From Hyaloraphidium curvatum (lineage: Eukaryota > Monoblepharomycota > Hyaloraphidiomycetes > Hyaloraphidiales > Hyaloraphidiaceae): a DNA stretch of 64,000 nt. Positions 10,579 to 21,020 of this stretch are shown here, one piece after another; positions within the stretch are counted from its first letter, which is position 1; the number at the start of each line of letters is the position of its first letter. The DNA lies in assembly GCA_025558095.1 (NCBI GenBank), contig JAIVFI010000022.1, positions 558,001 through 622,000 of the forward strand, read 5' to 3'. A program made the position numbers and the translations under genes. The notes under the pieces are model-generated. The model had not been told where the DNA came from and ran no database searches. It was given only the letters and a program-made list of their open reading frames with translations.

Positions 10579-11421
10579 TGCCGGGGGGGTTGCGGGCGTC
10601 CGCAGTGTTTTCTCCGCAGTTCCGCGCGGGAGGTCGCGCGTCCCGATCGTTCCGACGGGTCCTGGGCATCACGTGCGGGCTGGTGGGGCACGATCCTTCG
10701 AGACATCTCACGAAACTATGAAACTCCTTGCTTTTATGGGATGCTTTGGAGCTACATTTCTTTGCCCTTGACGTTCCCGCGGGATGTCCCCTGCAGGGGA
10801 AGGCTGCGAAGCTCGCAAATGGCAGGGTGACCTTGGCGGGGTGGAGTCCATTCGTCAACGGACGTCGCTGGATTCCAGTCGACGGATGGCTGGGCCCGAA
10901 TCGGCCGAATTGTCCAAGTGGCCGATAAATTGGCCAATTCGGCGGCCGATTCGGCCGAATCGGCGGGGAAATCGGCCGGATTGGCCAGTTCGGGGGGCGA
11001 ATCCGCCGAATTGCGGGGCAAATCGGCCAACTCGGTGGCAATTCGGCCAACGCGGCGGGCGCAGCAGCCTCATCATGTATCACAACGTCCGCAACGTGGT
11101 AATCGTTGATCTGTTCCTCAGTGAGCGGGCCGCGCTACACCGTGGGAGAGACTAAACGGGCAGGAAAGCGACTGGTGCCGCAGGTTGCCGTCAAGGCCTG
11201 TTGCACGCGGGTGACTGAACCTGGCCCTACTTGGCTCTCGTCGTGAGCTGGATCATCAAGTCATGCCCATGCCATTGGGCCAGCGTAGGCCACCAGCGTT
11301 GCAGGCTTTTCATGAGGGTCCTGCTGTTCCAGCGTACGCGGACGAGCGGCGACTGCACGAAATCCTTCATCCTCGACCCGCCCCGTCCCCCACTCCTGTT
11401 CTTGGGGGCCAAGGAAACAAG
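10579..11421. other. Intergenic region with palindrome-rich repeat
   Basis: 843 nt between divergent genes (Ecl1-like leftward, AsaB-like rightward). The middle is occupied by the degenerate TCGGCCGAAT repeat described separately. No gene is supported; antisense frames across the repeat are compositional. Confidence 0.6.
10889..11060. repeat. Degenerate TCGGCCGAATTGGCC-type short repeat with perfect 20-bp palindrome
   Basis: About 170 nt made of reshuffled copies of 8-12-nt units containing CGGCCGAAT, TTGGCC and AATCGGCC. Because the unit is nearly self-complementary, the tract contains many overlapping inverted repeats; 10945-10964 is a perfect 20-bp palindrome (half site GCCGATTCGG). It lies between divergent promoters, so it could be a cluster of binding sites, a hairpin-forming tract, or simple low-complexity expansion. 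Confidence 0.75.
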
Positions 11422-12443
11422 ATGGCCGCCGCGCTGCACGACCGGAACGCTGAGCTCAATTTCTGGGAGGACAAGGGCGACGGCTCCGTGCCCGCGCCGT
11501 TGTTTGTCGGGAAGTGGGAGTCCGGATACCGCGCCCGCCCGACGCCACGCCAACGCGCCTCGCAGGGAGGTCACGATCGACCGGCCGCTGGTCTCGAAGC
11601 GCGTCCGTGTGCGGGACGTGTCGGGCAGTGAGGGCAAGTTCGGGTTGGACAATGCGGCGTTCCAGTACCGGAAGCACTCGACGAACTGCTGGCACACCTT
11701 TGGAGACGACGCGCTGATCGAGAAGGAGTACTACAAGGAGTGCGAGCGGGTGCTCCTCGAGGCGTGGGGTGCCTTCCTCGACGAGATGCGGTCCGTTCTG
11801 CTGACACTCGCCCGTCCCTTCGCTCAGAACGGGAGGCACCCGCGCCCACGTCTTCGACCACCGCCTCCGCCGCTCCACCGTCGCCGGCGGCACGGGCAAG
11901 ACCGGCCCCGTGCTGCGCGTTCACGTCGACGAGTCCGAGAAGGGGGCCGTGGCTTACCTCCGGCACTACCTTCCGGACGAGGCCGAGGAGCTGCTCAAGT
12001 ACCGCTGGCAGATCATCAACGTGGGCCCTCCCCCCTTCCATCGCCGCGATCCCACTCACCCCGCACTTCTGCAACAGGTCTGGCGACCGCTCGTCCCCGT
12101 GGAACGCGACCCCCTCGCCGTTGCCGACGGCACCACCTTCACCCCCACGGACTTCTTCCCCGCCGTGGTGCACTACGACGGCGGCGCCCACGCTGGCGGC
12201 TGGGACGGCGAATCGCTCGCGGTCGCGCACCGCCCGGACCAGCAGTGGTTCTACAAGCATCGCATGTCCCCCGACGACGTCGTGCTCATCAAGAACTACG
12301 ATTCCGACACCGGGGTGAGGGCGCGGAGCTGCCCGCACTCGGCGATCGAGGACGGGAAGGAGGCGGACGGGCTGCCGCCGAGGCAGAGCGTCGAGGTCAG
12401 GGCGTTTGTGTTCTACGGGCCGCGGGGGGAGGCGAGGCTTTGA
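11422..12443 (+). CDS. AsaB/CmcJ-type hydroxylase-desaturase
   Basis: Three exons, 11422-11519, 11566-11763 and 11828-12443, give 303 residues. Intron 1 (46 nt, GTCCGG) is the least certain; intron 2 (64 nt, GTGGGG, branch CTGAC) restores the family motif LLEATGGTRAHVFDHRLR. Further signatures follow in order: YRWQIINV, VWRPLVPVERDPLAVAD, FYKHRMSPDDVVLIKNYDSD, CPHSAIED and PPRQSVEVRAFVFYGP. This is the fungal AsaB-like / 7-alpha-cephem-methoxylase P8-related family, whose members act on secondary metabolites (aspergillic acid, gibberellin-type desaturation). The central His/Asp residues are present. No biosynthetic core gene is adjacent, so the substrate cannot be inferred. Confidence 0.85.
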
Positions 12444-12620
12444 AGGGGCCGTGGTGCCGGGATCAAGGGCAATCCGCCGAACCTGTCCTCCTTCACGGGA
12501 AAGAGCGTGTAACGATTGCTGTGTTGATGGGGTCCGATCCTTTCGAGAACTTTCCAAAGCGAGTATGGTGTGGGTCGAATCCGGATGGCCCGGCTCCAGA
12601 CACGTCACCGATGCACTGCA

Positions 12621-13220
12621 ATGTCGGATCTGCCCCCACGCGACGCCGACGGGCGATACTTCTTTCCAATAGCCATTCGCATCTGCTCCTCGTGGCCCGC
12701 CGACGCGGAAGAGCCCGTCTTCGGGGACCAGGGCCCGCGCTGTGGAACCTATGTGTCGGACGAAGCCGTCCCCGAGGGCAAAGACGGATACCAGACCGTC
12801 ATCCAGATGGCCACGGCTTCGTCTCGGGAAGTTCTGCTCGAGACCCTCGGCTCGAGACCCTGGTTCTGTATCGCCTGCGGGGTGCCGACGACCAACTTCG
12901 TCGGGACCAACTCCATCATCCCCCCCTGGCCCTTTGAGATCGTCTCGGACACCTTCCCCGTCTGCAGAGGCTGCGAACATGCCGTCATTCGCCGGTGCAA
13001 CGCCCGTTCCAAGCGCAGCGTCGAACCGGTGCGGGACTACAAGTTCAAGCTGGGGATCGCATGCCGGGGGTGCAGGGACTTCACGAAGGACAGGACAACG
13101 TTCCAGAGGTGCTCGCGATGCAAGGCGGCATACGACTGCTCCGCAGACTGCTTCCGCCGGGACTGGACGAAGCACAAGGAGGTGTGCCGGCCGCCGACGA
13201 AGCCGGCGCGGGACGGCTAG
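12621..13220 (+). CDS. MYND zinc-finger protein (short type)
   Basis: Single exon of 199 residues from ATG 12621 (MSDLPPRDADGRYFF). The N-terminal half carries the family block RICSSWPADAEEPVFGDQGP, then a CxxC pair (WFCIACGVP), a WPFEIVSDTFPVCRGCE block with two further Cys, and a C-terminal MYND finger: CRGC, CSRC, DCSADC, WTKHKEVC (residues ~149-190). MYND fingers bind two zinc ions and dock proline-rich partners. The Tyr that usually precedes the third Cys pair is Asp here. A broken copy follows directly at 13403. Its role is unknown; it is one of at least eight MYND-related loci in the window. Confidence 0.85.
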   Translation: MSDLPPRDADGRYFFPIAIRICSSWPADAEEPVFGDQGPRCGTYVSDEAVPEGKDGYQTVIQMATASSREVLLETLGSRPWFCIACGVPTTNFVGTNSIIPPWPFEIVSDTFPVCRGCEHAVIRRCNARSKRSVEPVRDYKFKLGIACRGCRDFTKDRTTFQRCSRCKAAYDCSADCFRRDWTKHKEVCRPPTKPARDG

Positions 13221-13402
13221 AATCGTCATTCGCGAGCGAAATACATTTCGCCATAGCATGAAGGCTATGCAGATTGATTGTTTTCGATTCCATCAATACG
13301 TCCTTGAAACGATTGATTTCACTCCACTGGGGCGGCGTTCACTTCTGCACTTCTGTGAGAAGCCGGCGTCGCTTTGTCCGACACGTAATCACGCCGAACG
13401 CA

Positions 13403-13857
13403 ATGTCCGGCCGGCCCGCTCCCGACGCTAACGGCAACTATTGGGTGCCCGTCATCATCCGCATCTCCTCGTTTTGGCCGGCCGATGCCGACGAGCCCGC
13501 CTTTGGGGAGTGCGAGCCGCGCCGCGGGATCTATGTGCCGAGCGACGAAAACGAGAGCGCGGCCGCCGTCGAGACCGTCCTGGAACTCGCCGCACCCGGC
13601 ACGGACAAAATCGGCACTCCATGCTCGCCCGCCAGCCCCGCTTCTGCACGGGCTGCGGCGCCGGGACCGAAGCCTCGCTCTCCGTCTTCAGGCTCCGGCA
13701 CACCGACTGGCCCTGGGAGATCTACGCGGACTTCTTCCCAGTCTGCAGCCACACGGATTGTCAGCAATCCCTGACCCGGAGGTGCAAGGCACGCCACAAA
13801 CGAAGGAAAGCCGTCGAGCTCGTAGACGGACTGTCTCGAGAACGAAATGCAAGGTAG
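13403..13857 (+). pseudogene. Broken MYND-family gene (tandem copy of 12621-13220)
   Basis: Starts MSGRPAPDANGNYWVPVIIR and matches the upstream gene (ISSFWPADADEPAFGECEP). Around 13614 the frame must shift by one base to continue with RQPRFCTGCGAGTE and WPWEIYADFFPVCS, both conserved in the family. Translation then stops at 13857 before the MYND finger, which is absent. A frameshift plus loss of the finger in a direct tandem duplicate indicates a pseudogene rather than a sequencing slip alone. Confidence 0.8.
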
Positions 13858-13894
13858 AAGAAGAATCTGTCTATTCTAGATCTCGTGCGCGACA

Positions 13895-15047
13895 TCACGC
13901 CTCCTCCTGCTCTCGGATCGTGGAGTAGTCCGTGTAGCCCTTCTCGCCGGGCGTGTAGAAGGTCGCGAAATCAGGCTGCGCGAGCTCGCTGCCCGACTTG
14001 ATCCGCTCCACGAAGTCGGGGTTGGCGATCAGCGGCCGGCCAAAGGCAACGAGATCCGCCCGCCCTTCGGCAATGTCCTTGGACGCGCGCTCGGCGTCAT
14101 AGCCGCCCGAGAGGATCAGGCAGCCGTCAAAGGCGCCGCGGATCTTGGTCTTGATGTCGGCGTCGACGGCGGGGGCGCCCATCGACGAGTGGTCCACGAT
14201 GTGGATATAGCCGACCTTGCCGGAGAGCGTGGCGACGAGCTTGAGGTACTGCGAGTCGTAGGCGGCGTCGTAGGGCTGATCGTTGAAGACACCGTAGGGG
14301 CTGATGCGGATGCCGGTGCGGGCGATGCCGATCTCTGGAAGCGGACCTGTCAGCAATGGCTCGTTGTCATACTAAAGAGCGATGGGACCCACCCTTGGAG
14401 ATGGCCTCGACGACCTCGACAGCGAAGCGGTTCCTGTTTTCCTCGCTGCCCCCGTACTCGTCCGTGCGCTGGTTGCTCGTCGGGCGCAGGAACTGCTCGA
14501 CCAGGTAGCCGTTGGCGCCGTGAACCTCGATCCCGTCGAACCCGGCCTCCTCCACCGCCCTCTTGGCTGCCTTGGCGTGGATCTGCACCAGATCCTTCAC
14601 CTCGGCCGTGGTCAGCTCCCTGGGCACGGGGTGGTCGAGCATGCCCTCGTTGTCGGTGTAGATCTTGCCCGCGGCCGCGACGGCCGACGGGGCGACGACC
14701 TCGGCGCCCTCCGCCATGTTCACCGGGTGCCCGATGCGGCCGGTGTGCATCATCTGCAGGAAGATCCTGCCGCCCCGTGCGTGCACGGCGTCGGTGACCT
14801 TCCTCCACGCCCGCGCGTGCTCGGCGTTGGCGATGGCCGGCATCCTCGCGTAGCCGGCGCCGTTGAAATCGGGGGAGGTGCCCTCCGTGACGATCAGCCC
14901 GACCGACGCGCGCTGGCCGTAGTACGTGGCCATGATGTCCGTGGGCGCCTGAGCGGCCGTGGCGCGGTTGCGGGTCATGGGCGCCATGACGGCGCGGTTG
15001 GCGAGGTCGACGAGGCCGCCGAGCTTGTAGGGGGTGAAGAGGGCCAT
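13895..15047 (-). CDS. NADH:flavin oxidoreductase, Old Yellow Enzyme family
   Basis: Exons 15047-14393 and 14334-13895 with a 58-nt intron (donor GTGGGT, branch CTGAC) give 364 residues, the usual OYE length. The (beta/alpha)8 barrel signatures are clear: MAPMTRNRA at the N-terminus, VTEGTSPDFNGAGYARMP, FLQMMHTGRIGHP (~97-108), GFDGIEVHGANGYLVEQFL with the substrate-binding H176/N179 pair, RISPYGVF after the splice, and the FMN-phosphate region LSGGYD...ADLVAFGRPLIANPDF. These FMN enzymes reduce alkenes of alpha,beta-unsaturated carbonyls, often in stress or specialised metabolism. Start ATG 15047 is at the canonical position (ALFTPYKLG). Transcribed opposite to the MYND genes upstream. Confidence 0.93.
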
Positions 15048-15529
15048 GGTGGCGGGGAGGTTGGAACGACGGTACTAGAGAGAGGGAGAGATGCGATGCG
15101 GCAGCTGGAGTGGAAGGAGAAGAGCTCCTGTCTTTCCACAAGTCCGGGTCGGCGGCGGCCTCTTATCCCTCGTCGGGCTCGGAAGTTTGGAAACCGTGCT
15201 CTCGTCAGCGTTTAGGCGAATTTGCCCGGCGGTCCGGTCCCGAGATTCCGCGAGCGGGCCGCATTCGGTGGCTGACGAAACGCATCGGCCGGTCGCGCCA
15301 CCGGGGGCAAATCCGGAACCCGAGGATGGCGGCCAAAAGGTGTAACAAAAGGCGCTCTCGCACACTCGAAGAGGATTCTCGAAACACACAAACTTTAATC
15401 GAGAGAAGCCGATGGATCATTGACACCGTGGTTGCGAGGGACACTGGTCTTTCGGTGCTAGATATGGGCTCGCGCAAACTGCCAAAAGCCTTACACAATA
15501 GAATAGTTCCTAATGAAGGCCAGCTAGCG
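15048..15529. other. Intergenic, nothing recognised
   Basis: 482 nt between the OYE start and the 3' end of the secreted-protein gene, both on the minus strand. Short frames occur but show no family motif. It should hold the OYE promoter and the terminator of the next gene. Confidence 0.45.
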
Positions 15530-17584
15530 TTACGTGCAGACCGTCACGGTGACGGGCGTTGCCACCACGGTGCTCGTGCTCGTCGATGCCACCGAAACGG
15601 TCGTCGTGATGGTCACGGTGAGAGGGACGTCCGGTGGCCCGGCGGTGGGATCGAAGCAGGCCGCAACGGCTCCCTGGACCGCATCGGTCAGCCTCCGCAG
15701 CTTACCACGGGCAGCACTCCAGCGTTGACTCACCTCTCCGGTCCCGCAAAGGTCGTAAGCCACGGCGCACAGCGAGTCGTCGATCGTCGCGCATTCTTCC
15801 GTCTGCCTGGCCCTCAGCCTCCTCCGCGCCGCCTCGGCCCCCAGCTTCCCCACTTCCAGCCTCGTTCCGATCGCCTCCCAGGGCTTCGCTGCCGCCGGCG
15901 CAGCCTCCTGCACCACCCTCGCCGCCGCCGCCCTCGCACCGCCCAGCAACCCGCTCCTCCCCTCCCACCTCCCGTTCCACCCCTCCACCCCGCTCAGCAC
16001 CGCCACGTTCCACGCCCGCTCCATCTTGCGCACACGCGCGAGGCTCCACGTGGCGTTGATCCGCCGGGGCGGACCCCACGGGCCCGCGGCTTGGTACCCG
16101 ATCCGCGGCCGGGAGGCGGCGCTGGCGTTGAGGTTGCGGCGGGACCAGAGGGGGAGGGCGCGGTTGACAAACACGGCGCGCTTGACCCAGGCGTTGGACT
16201 TGGGTTGCGGAGTCGTGCGGCGGCGTGTGGTTGTGCGGGGGGAGGAGGAAGCCCGCGCGGCGGGGTGGGCCGCGAGGAGGACGTTGACCTGTGCGACCTG
16301 CGCGCCGGTGGGGTAGCTGAACGTGCCCAGCGACCGCACCGCGAGCTTGTCGAACACGTGGAACGTGCCCGACGGGAACGCCCGCGCGTCGAACCGCACC
16401 AGGCCGTCGGCGTCGGTCACCCCCTCGGCGCGGAGCACCGCCCCCCTCCCCCGCATGCGGACGAGCTGCACCGCGCGGCGGGCCAGCGGGGCGTCGGCAG
16501 GGTCGTACATGCCGTTGGCGTTGGCGTCGCGGAAGAGGCGGGCGAGGACGACGACGCGGTGCGGGCGGGCGGGGTCGAGAGCGGGGCCGGGGCGGCGGGT
16601 GGTGCGGGAGCGGGTGGTGCGGCGGCGGGTGGTCCGCTTGGGGGGGTTGGCGGCGGGTTGGGTGGTGCGCGCGCCCGAGTTGAGGCGGGCGAAGCGGGCG
16701 GCGGAGGTGATCTGCGAGGCGGGGTCTAACCCGGCAGGGCAAATATCAAGCTGGGTGGCGGACGATTTGGCATTGGAGACCCACAGCAGAGGTATGAGCT
16801 GCCCGGCGTCGCCGATCCCGTCGCCGTCGTCACAGTGACGGTGATGGACGCCGTCGAGGTGGTCTCCTCGGTGGCGTATTCGATGACAAAGTCCTGCCTG
16901 TCAACGCACCGGGTCGGGGGACGAAGACGAAGCGGGGTCAGAAGAAGCTCATCTGTGCCTCGAACCTCAAACCCACCTCGTCTCGGTCCTCGTGGACGTC
17001 ACGGTGGTTGTCGTGGACCCGCCGACGGTCACGGTACACGTCCACCACCTCCCGGCCAGGTGCACGGGGCCGGCCTCTTCCGGCACTGTGCTGACCTCTT
17101 CCACGGCCCTCCCCGCATCATCTGAATATTCGGCCTCGGGCTCGACGCTCCTTTTGAGCAGGGCACGCGGAACCTCGCCGTCGGCGACCTCGTGGAACGA
17201 GGCCGACAGCGGCAGCGCCGATGGGTCGTTTGCCTTCCCGGAACTGTCCCCCTCCCCGGAGAATGCGCGTCGGAGGCGATGCAGTGCAAAGGCGATTCTG
17301 TTTATGGTCCCCGGCTCGGCGGTTTCGGTGACGACGGCGGTGACAGTCCGGGTGAGCCGCACGGTGTGCCGCGGGGGGCAGCTGTCGCCGGCCGGTCCCT
17401 CTGCACCGCCAGCAATCACTGCATTGCCCAGGGCGGAATCCGATGCGGCGGCGGCGGCGAACAGTGCGGAAACGGCGAGAACCGCGAGGAGCGCGGCGGC
17501 GATCCGCGGGCGGCCGTGCGGAACCGCGATGCGCGGCGGATCCCGCTGGCGCCGGCGGGGCGCGGCCTCCGCTGACAATCGCAT
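15530..17584 (-). CDS. Secreted Thr/Val-rich protein with SdrD_B-like domain
   Basis: The N-terminus (ATG 17584) has a basic leader and a hydrophobic core (AALLAVLAVSALFAAAAAS) consistent with a signal peptide, followed by a region with Thr/Val runs such as TVRLTRTVTAVVTETA and TVTVGGSTTTTVTS. A GTGGGT donor (16976) joins to an exon at 16897 (RQDFVIEYATEETTSTASIT). Downstream the segment VVVLARLFRDANANGMYDPA...GVTDADGLVRFD is an SdrD_B-like (Cna B-type) domain as found in bacterial adhesins and some fungal wall proteins. The protein ends TVTVCT at 15530. The join near 16800-16850, where the reading frame changes, is unresolved (a very short intron or an indel). Probably cell-surface or secreted; function unknown. 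Confidence 0.55.
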
Positions 17585-17829
17585 CTCGCGGCGACGGCCG
17601 CGATGTCAGAGCCGGCCCCCGAGGGGCGTCGACAGGAGGGGGGCACTCGGGGGGGATCTCGGCGGCTGGTGCACAGGCGCCGACGGAGACGTTTGGTCGT
17701 CACAGGCACCAAAGGCGCCCGGCGCTGTCGCGACGGGGATACCGTCTCTCTGATTAAGGCGCGCAAGCAGCTTCTCTACCATCCATTAGGTGTTTAATCT
17801 ACGTCTAGTCCGTCTGTCTGGGCCCATCG

Positions 17830-18867
17830 TCACTTGGTGGGACGCCCAGCGGCCCGCGCCTCGGCCGCGTCCAGCTCCCGGATCCACCCCGCCTTCTTCT
17901 CCTCCGGCGCCCAGCACGCGTCGATGCTGTTGCGCAGCACTCTGTGCCAGGTCTCCAGGTCCCACCCGAAAGCCCGGTGCACTTCGCGGATCACGTGGTC
18001 CAGGTACCCGCCAAAGTAGGCGGGGTCGTCGCTGTTGAGGCACACCTTGACGCCGGCGGCGAGCAGCACGGGCAGCGTGTGGTCCTCCAGCTTCTTGAAC
18101 ACGCCCAGCCGCACGTTGGATACCGGGCACACCGTCAGCGGCACCCCGTCCCTCGCCAGCCTGGCCACGACCTCGGGATCCTCCGCCGCCCGCACCCCGT
18201 GGTCGATCCTCTCCACCTTCAAGACATCCAGCGCCTCGGTCACGTACGCCGCCGGCCCCTCTTCCGCCGCGTGCGCCGTCAGCCTCTTGCCCGCCGCGCG
18301 GCACTCGGCGTATACCTTGGCGAACTTGGCCGGCGGGTTGCCCCGTTCCCCCGAGTCCAGCCCGACGCCGTCGATCCGGTGCAGGTGCGGCCGCGCGGCC
18401 TCGAACAGCTCCAGCGCGTCCGGCTCGGGGAGGTGCCGCAGGAAGCACATCACGAGCCCCGCGTCGATCCCCAGCTCCTCCCTCCCCCGCGCGATGCCCT
18501 TTTCCAGCCCGCCCAGAACGGTCTCGAATGCGATGCCCCGCGGGATGTGCGACTGCGGGTCGAACGAGATGTCGGCGCGGACCACGCCGGCCCTCTTCGC
18601 GCGCGAGAGATAGTCGAACGCGAGCTCGGCGAAATCGTCCTCGGTCCTGAGGGCCTCGGCGCACGCGTAGTACAGGTCGAGGAATCCCTGCAGGTCGTGG
18701 AAGGCCATCGCGGCGCGGAGGGCGTCGGGCGACGCGAAGGGCAGGGTGAGGCCGTTGCGCGCCGCGAGGCGGAAGGCGAGCTCCGGTTCGAGGGTGCCCT
18801 CGATGTGCAGGTGCACCTCGGCCTTGGGCGCCGTCAGCGCGAATTCCAGAGCGGCGGAGGAAGCCAT
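17830..18867 (-). CDS. AAH1: Adenine deaminase (adenosine deaminase superfamily)
   Basis: Single exon, 345 residues, starting at ATG 18867 (MASSAALEF). Zinc ligands and catalytic motifs are in place: HLHIEGTL (H19, H21), TAHAAEEG (H199 with the catalytic Glu), RIDHG (H223) and NSDDPAYFGGY (D280/D281). The SDDPAYFGGY form is typical of fungal adenine aminohydrolases (Aah1) rather than adenosine deaminases, and the length fits. The enzyme converts adenine to hypoxanthine in purine salvage, in the cytosol. The frame extends 25 residues upstream but without family similarity. Confidence 0.9.
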   Translation of the reverse strand: MASSAALEFALTAPKAEVHLHIEGTLEPELAFRLAARNGLTLPFASPDALRAAMAFHDLQGFLDLYYACAEALRTEDDFAELAFDYLSRAKRAGVVRADISFDPQSHIPRGIAFETVLGGLEKGIARGREELGIDAGLVMCFLRHLPEPDALELFEAARPHLHRIDGVGLDSGERGNPPAKFAKVYAECRAAGKRLTAHAAEEGPAAYVTEALDVLKVERIDHGVRAAEDPEVVARLARDGVPLTVCPVSNVRLGVFKKLEDHTLPVLLAAGVKVCLNSDDPAYFGGYLDHVIREVHRAFGWDLETWHRVLRNSIDACWAPEEKKAGWIRELDAAEARAAGRPTK

Positions 18868-19012
18868 TCCGGGAACGATTGCCAAGCGCGAGATACACGG
18901 CCCCCAAGGGAGTTTGAAGGGGACGCCAACAATCCTACTCACGGACAGCTTCGCACAGCGCTGGCCTTAGGATGCAAGTCTCTTCACATTTCCTCATCGA
19001 TCGCTCCACAGT

Positions 19013-19976
19013 TCACGCCGCCGACTTAATGAACTCCGTCACGTGCCTCACCATCTGCCCGTTGGCCCAATCCGACACCACGTCGTGCGAAAGCCCCGGT
19101 ATCATCACCAGCTTCGAGCCGGGCACCGCCCGTGCCGTGACCTCCCCCGCAGCCGGGTGCACCAGCGGATCGTCGGCGCCGTGAAGAACCAGAAACGGCA
19201 CGCGGACCCCCGCGAGCGCCTCGATGCGGGACGGCGTGGCGACAGTTGCGGCGAGGTGCCTGGATGCGGCGGCCGGGTCCATCGGGGCCCAGGCAATGTG
19301 CTCGGTGGCCGCGGCGAGGAGCTGCTCATCCGATGCGGGGCCCCCCGGGGAGTTGATCGGGCGCAGCAGGGCCAGCCGGGTGGCGATCTGGTCCTCCGTC
19401 GACATGGAGGGGGCCGGCGCCAACAGCAGGCCCGTCAGAGAGGGGTCGGCCGGCGGGATGGAGGGGTCGCCGGGCGCAGAGGGCGTGCCCATGTATGCGG
19501 TTACGGTGATGCTCTTTTCGGGATGGTGGATGGCGAAGAGCTGCGCGATGGAGGCCCCTGGACGGCGCGCAACGATCAAGAAGATCACAGAGCGAAACGC
19601 TGTAAGATTCCGTACCCATCGAGACACCGACGATGTGGGCCTTGTCGATGCCAAGCGCCGCAAGTATCGCAGCGGCGTCATCTGCCATATCCTTGAGGGT
19701 ATACGCGGCCCCGTCGAACGGCTTGCCTGCCCCTATTGCAGCCATAATGGCGCCCATGTCCGCGGGCCCGTGCTGCGACAGGCGCTCGGACCTCCCAGCA
19801 TCGCGGTTGTCGAAGCGGATGACGCGGAAGCCGTGGTCGACGAGACCTTGTACAGCCGTGCGCGCCCACGCGACCATCGGGAACGAGAATCCCATGATCA
19901 ACAGGACTGGGGGCCCATCTCGGGGACCGTGCTCGTCGTATTCAAACTCGAGGCCGTTGGCCTTGACGCGCGGCAT
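19013..19976 (-). CDS. Alpha/beta hydrolase
   Basis: Exons 19976-19616 and 19557-19013; the 58-nt intron (donor GTACGG) falls inside the nucleophile elbow, and splicing restores GVSMGAS with Ser119. Before it come the oxyanion region LLIMGFSF and RFDNRDAGRSE (typical of the aclacinomycin methylesterase/RdmC-like branch); after it FLVLHGADDPLVHPAAG supplies the acid and GLSHDVV the catalytic His. Product 301 residues. A family of esterases/hydrolases on small molecules; substrate unknown. Start ATG 19976 (MPRVKANGLEFEY) is the only one giving the complete fold. Confidence 0.88.
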
Positions 19977-20096
19977 CTCTGGAGACGGTGGCCCGGCGGG
20001 TGCTGCTCAACGGGATGCCTGGAGTTGCGGAGGTTTCCAGCGAAGGTTCCTCCCAGAACCGGGCGGCTTGGCTGTCTCCCTCAGCTATGTCTCCCG

Positions 20097-20729
20097 ATGG
20101 GACTCCCAACGGACCCGGACGCTACCGACCATGCTGGGCGCCCATTGGACCTTGCAGCCATCGCCGGGCGCGACAGTGCGGCGGCGCTGCTGGCGGGATT
20201 CGACCCTGGGAACGCGGTTGACCGGCAGACGGTTTTCGACGCGCTGGACCAGCTTGTCGAGCGCTACCTGGCCCCCGCCGCGGACTGCCGGCAGGCGGGA
20301 GACCGTTTCGGCCTCTTTGATCTGGGTGCCGCTGCGGGGACCGAGCTTTCTGGGCTTCTGGCGGGGCTGTTCGAGGGACAGCTGCCTCCCTTCCCCGCTG
20401 AGCCGTCCGACGAGCAGCTCCGCGCCGCGCTGGCATTTGTGGACATTGCCGTGCCCGACGCGTCGCAGAGGGCCATGGTGCAAAAGTGCCGGGCAGCCAA
20501 CCACGCCGCGCTGGCCGCGATCCGGCTGGTCGGGTTCCTGAAGGCGCCGCTGCTGTCGCCCCCCGGGTCCCCCGCGTTGCCCCGCAGCCTCATGATGGCA
20601 GAGCGGGAGCAACTGGCCACGATGCGATCGGAGTTCCTCCCGGAGCCGGTCGGAGAGAACCTGCGCTGGCTGGACCAGCTGCTTTCGCGCCATATTGGGT
20701 GGACAGCGGATGCCGGCCATGGCGATTGA
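20097..20729 (+). CDS. Hypothetical protein
   Basis: A 210-residue single-exon frame from ATG 20097. Composition is protein-like and predicted mostly helical (FDALDQLVERYLAPAADC, LRAALAFVDIAVPDA, LMMAEREQLATMRSEF, LRWLDQLLSRHIGW), with no membrane segment, cysteine motif or family signature that I recognise. The even residue usage and lack of Arg/Pro runs distinguish it from the compositional antisense frames here, but there is no independent support. It could be a 3' exon of a larger gene. Confidence 0.45.
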   Translation: MGLPTDPDATDHAGRPLDLAAIAGRDSAAALLAGFDPGNAVDRQTVFDALDQLVERYLAPAADCRQAGDRFGLFDLGAAAGTELSGLLAGLFEGQLPPFPAEPSDEQLRAALAFVDIAVPDASQRAMVQKCRAANHAALAAIRLVGFLKAPLLSPPGSPALPRSLMMAEREQLATMRSEFLPEPVGENLRWLDQLLSRHIGWTADAGHGD

Positions 20730-21020
20730 TCCCGACGTCCGTTTCAAACGAAGCACGGTCGCCTTTAAGCCGGGCTTGAAGGTTCTGGGGTCTGTCCGCC
20801 AGCTCTGACCTGAGCAGAGCATAGGAGCCGGCTCCCGTCGTCGTAGCCGTGAGGGGACCGGGTCTCGGACAGCTCGATGCCCATCGCTTGCTGCTTGATC
20901 CAGAGGATATGTGTCATCAGCCTTAATGTCCATAGCATCATCTGACATTTGTCGGTTGCCTTGGTCCCCGAGTTGACGCCCGTCCCCGAGAGCTCCATTT
21001 TCCCGACACGGAACGCCAAA

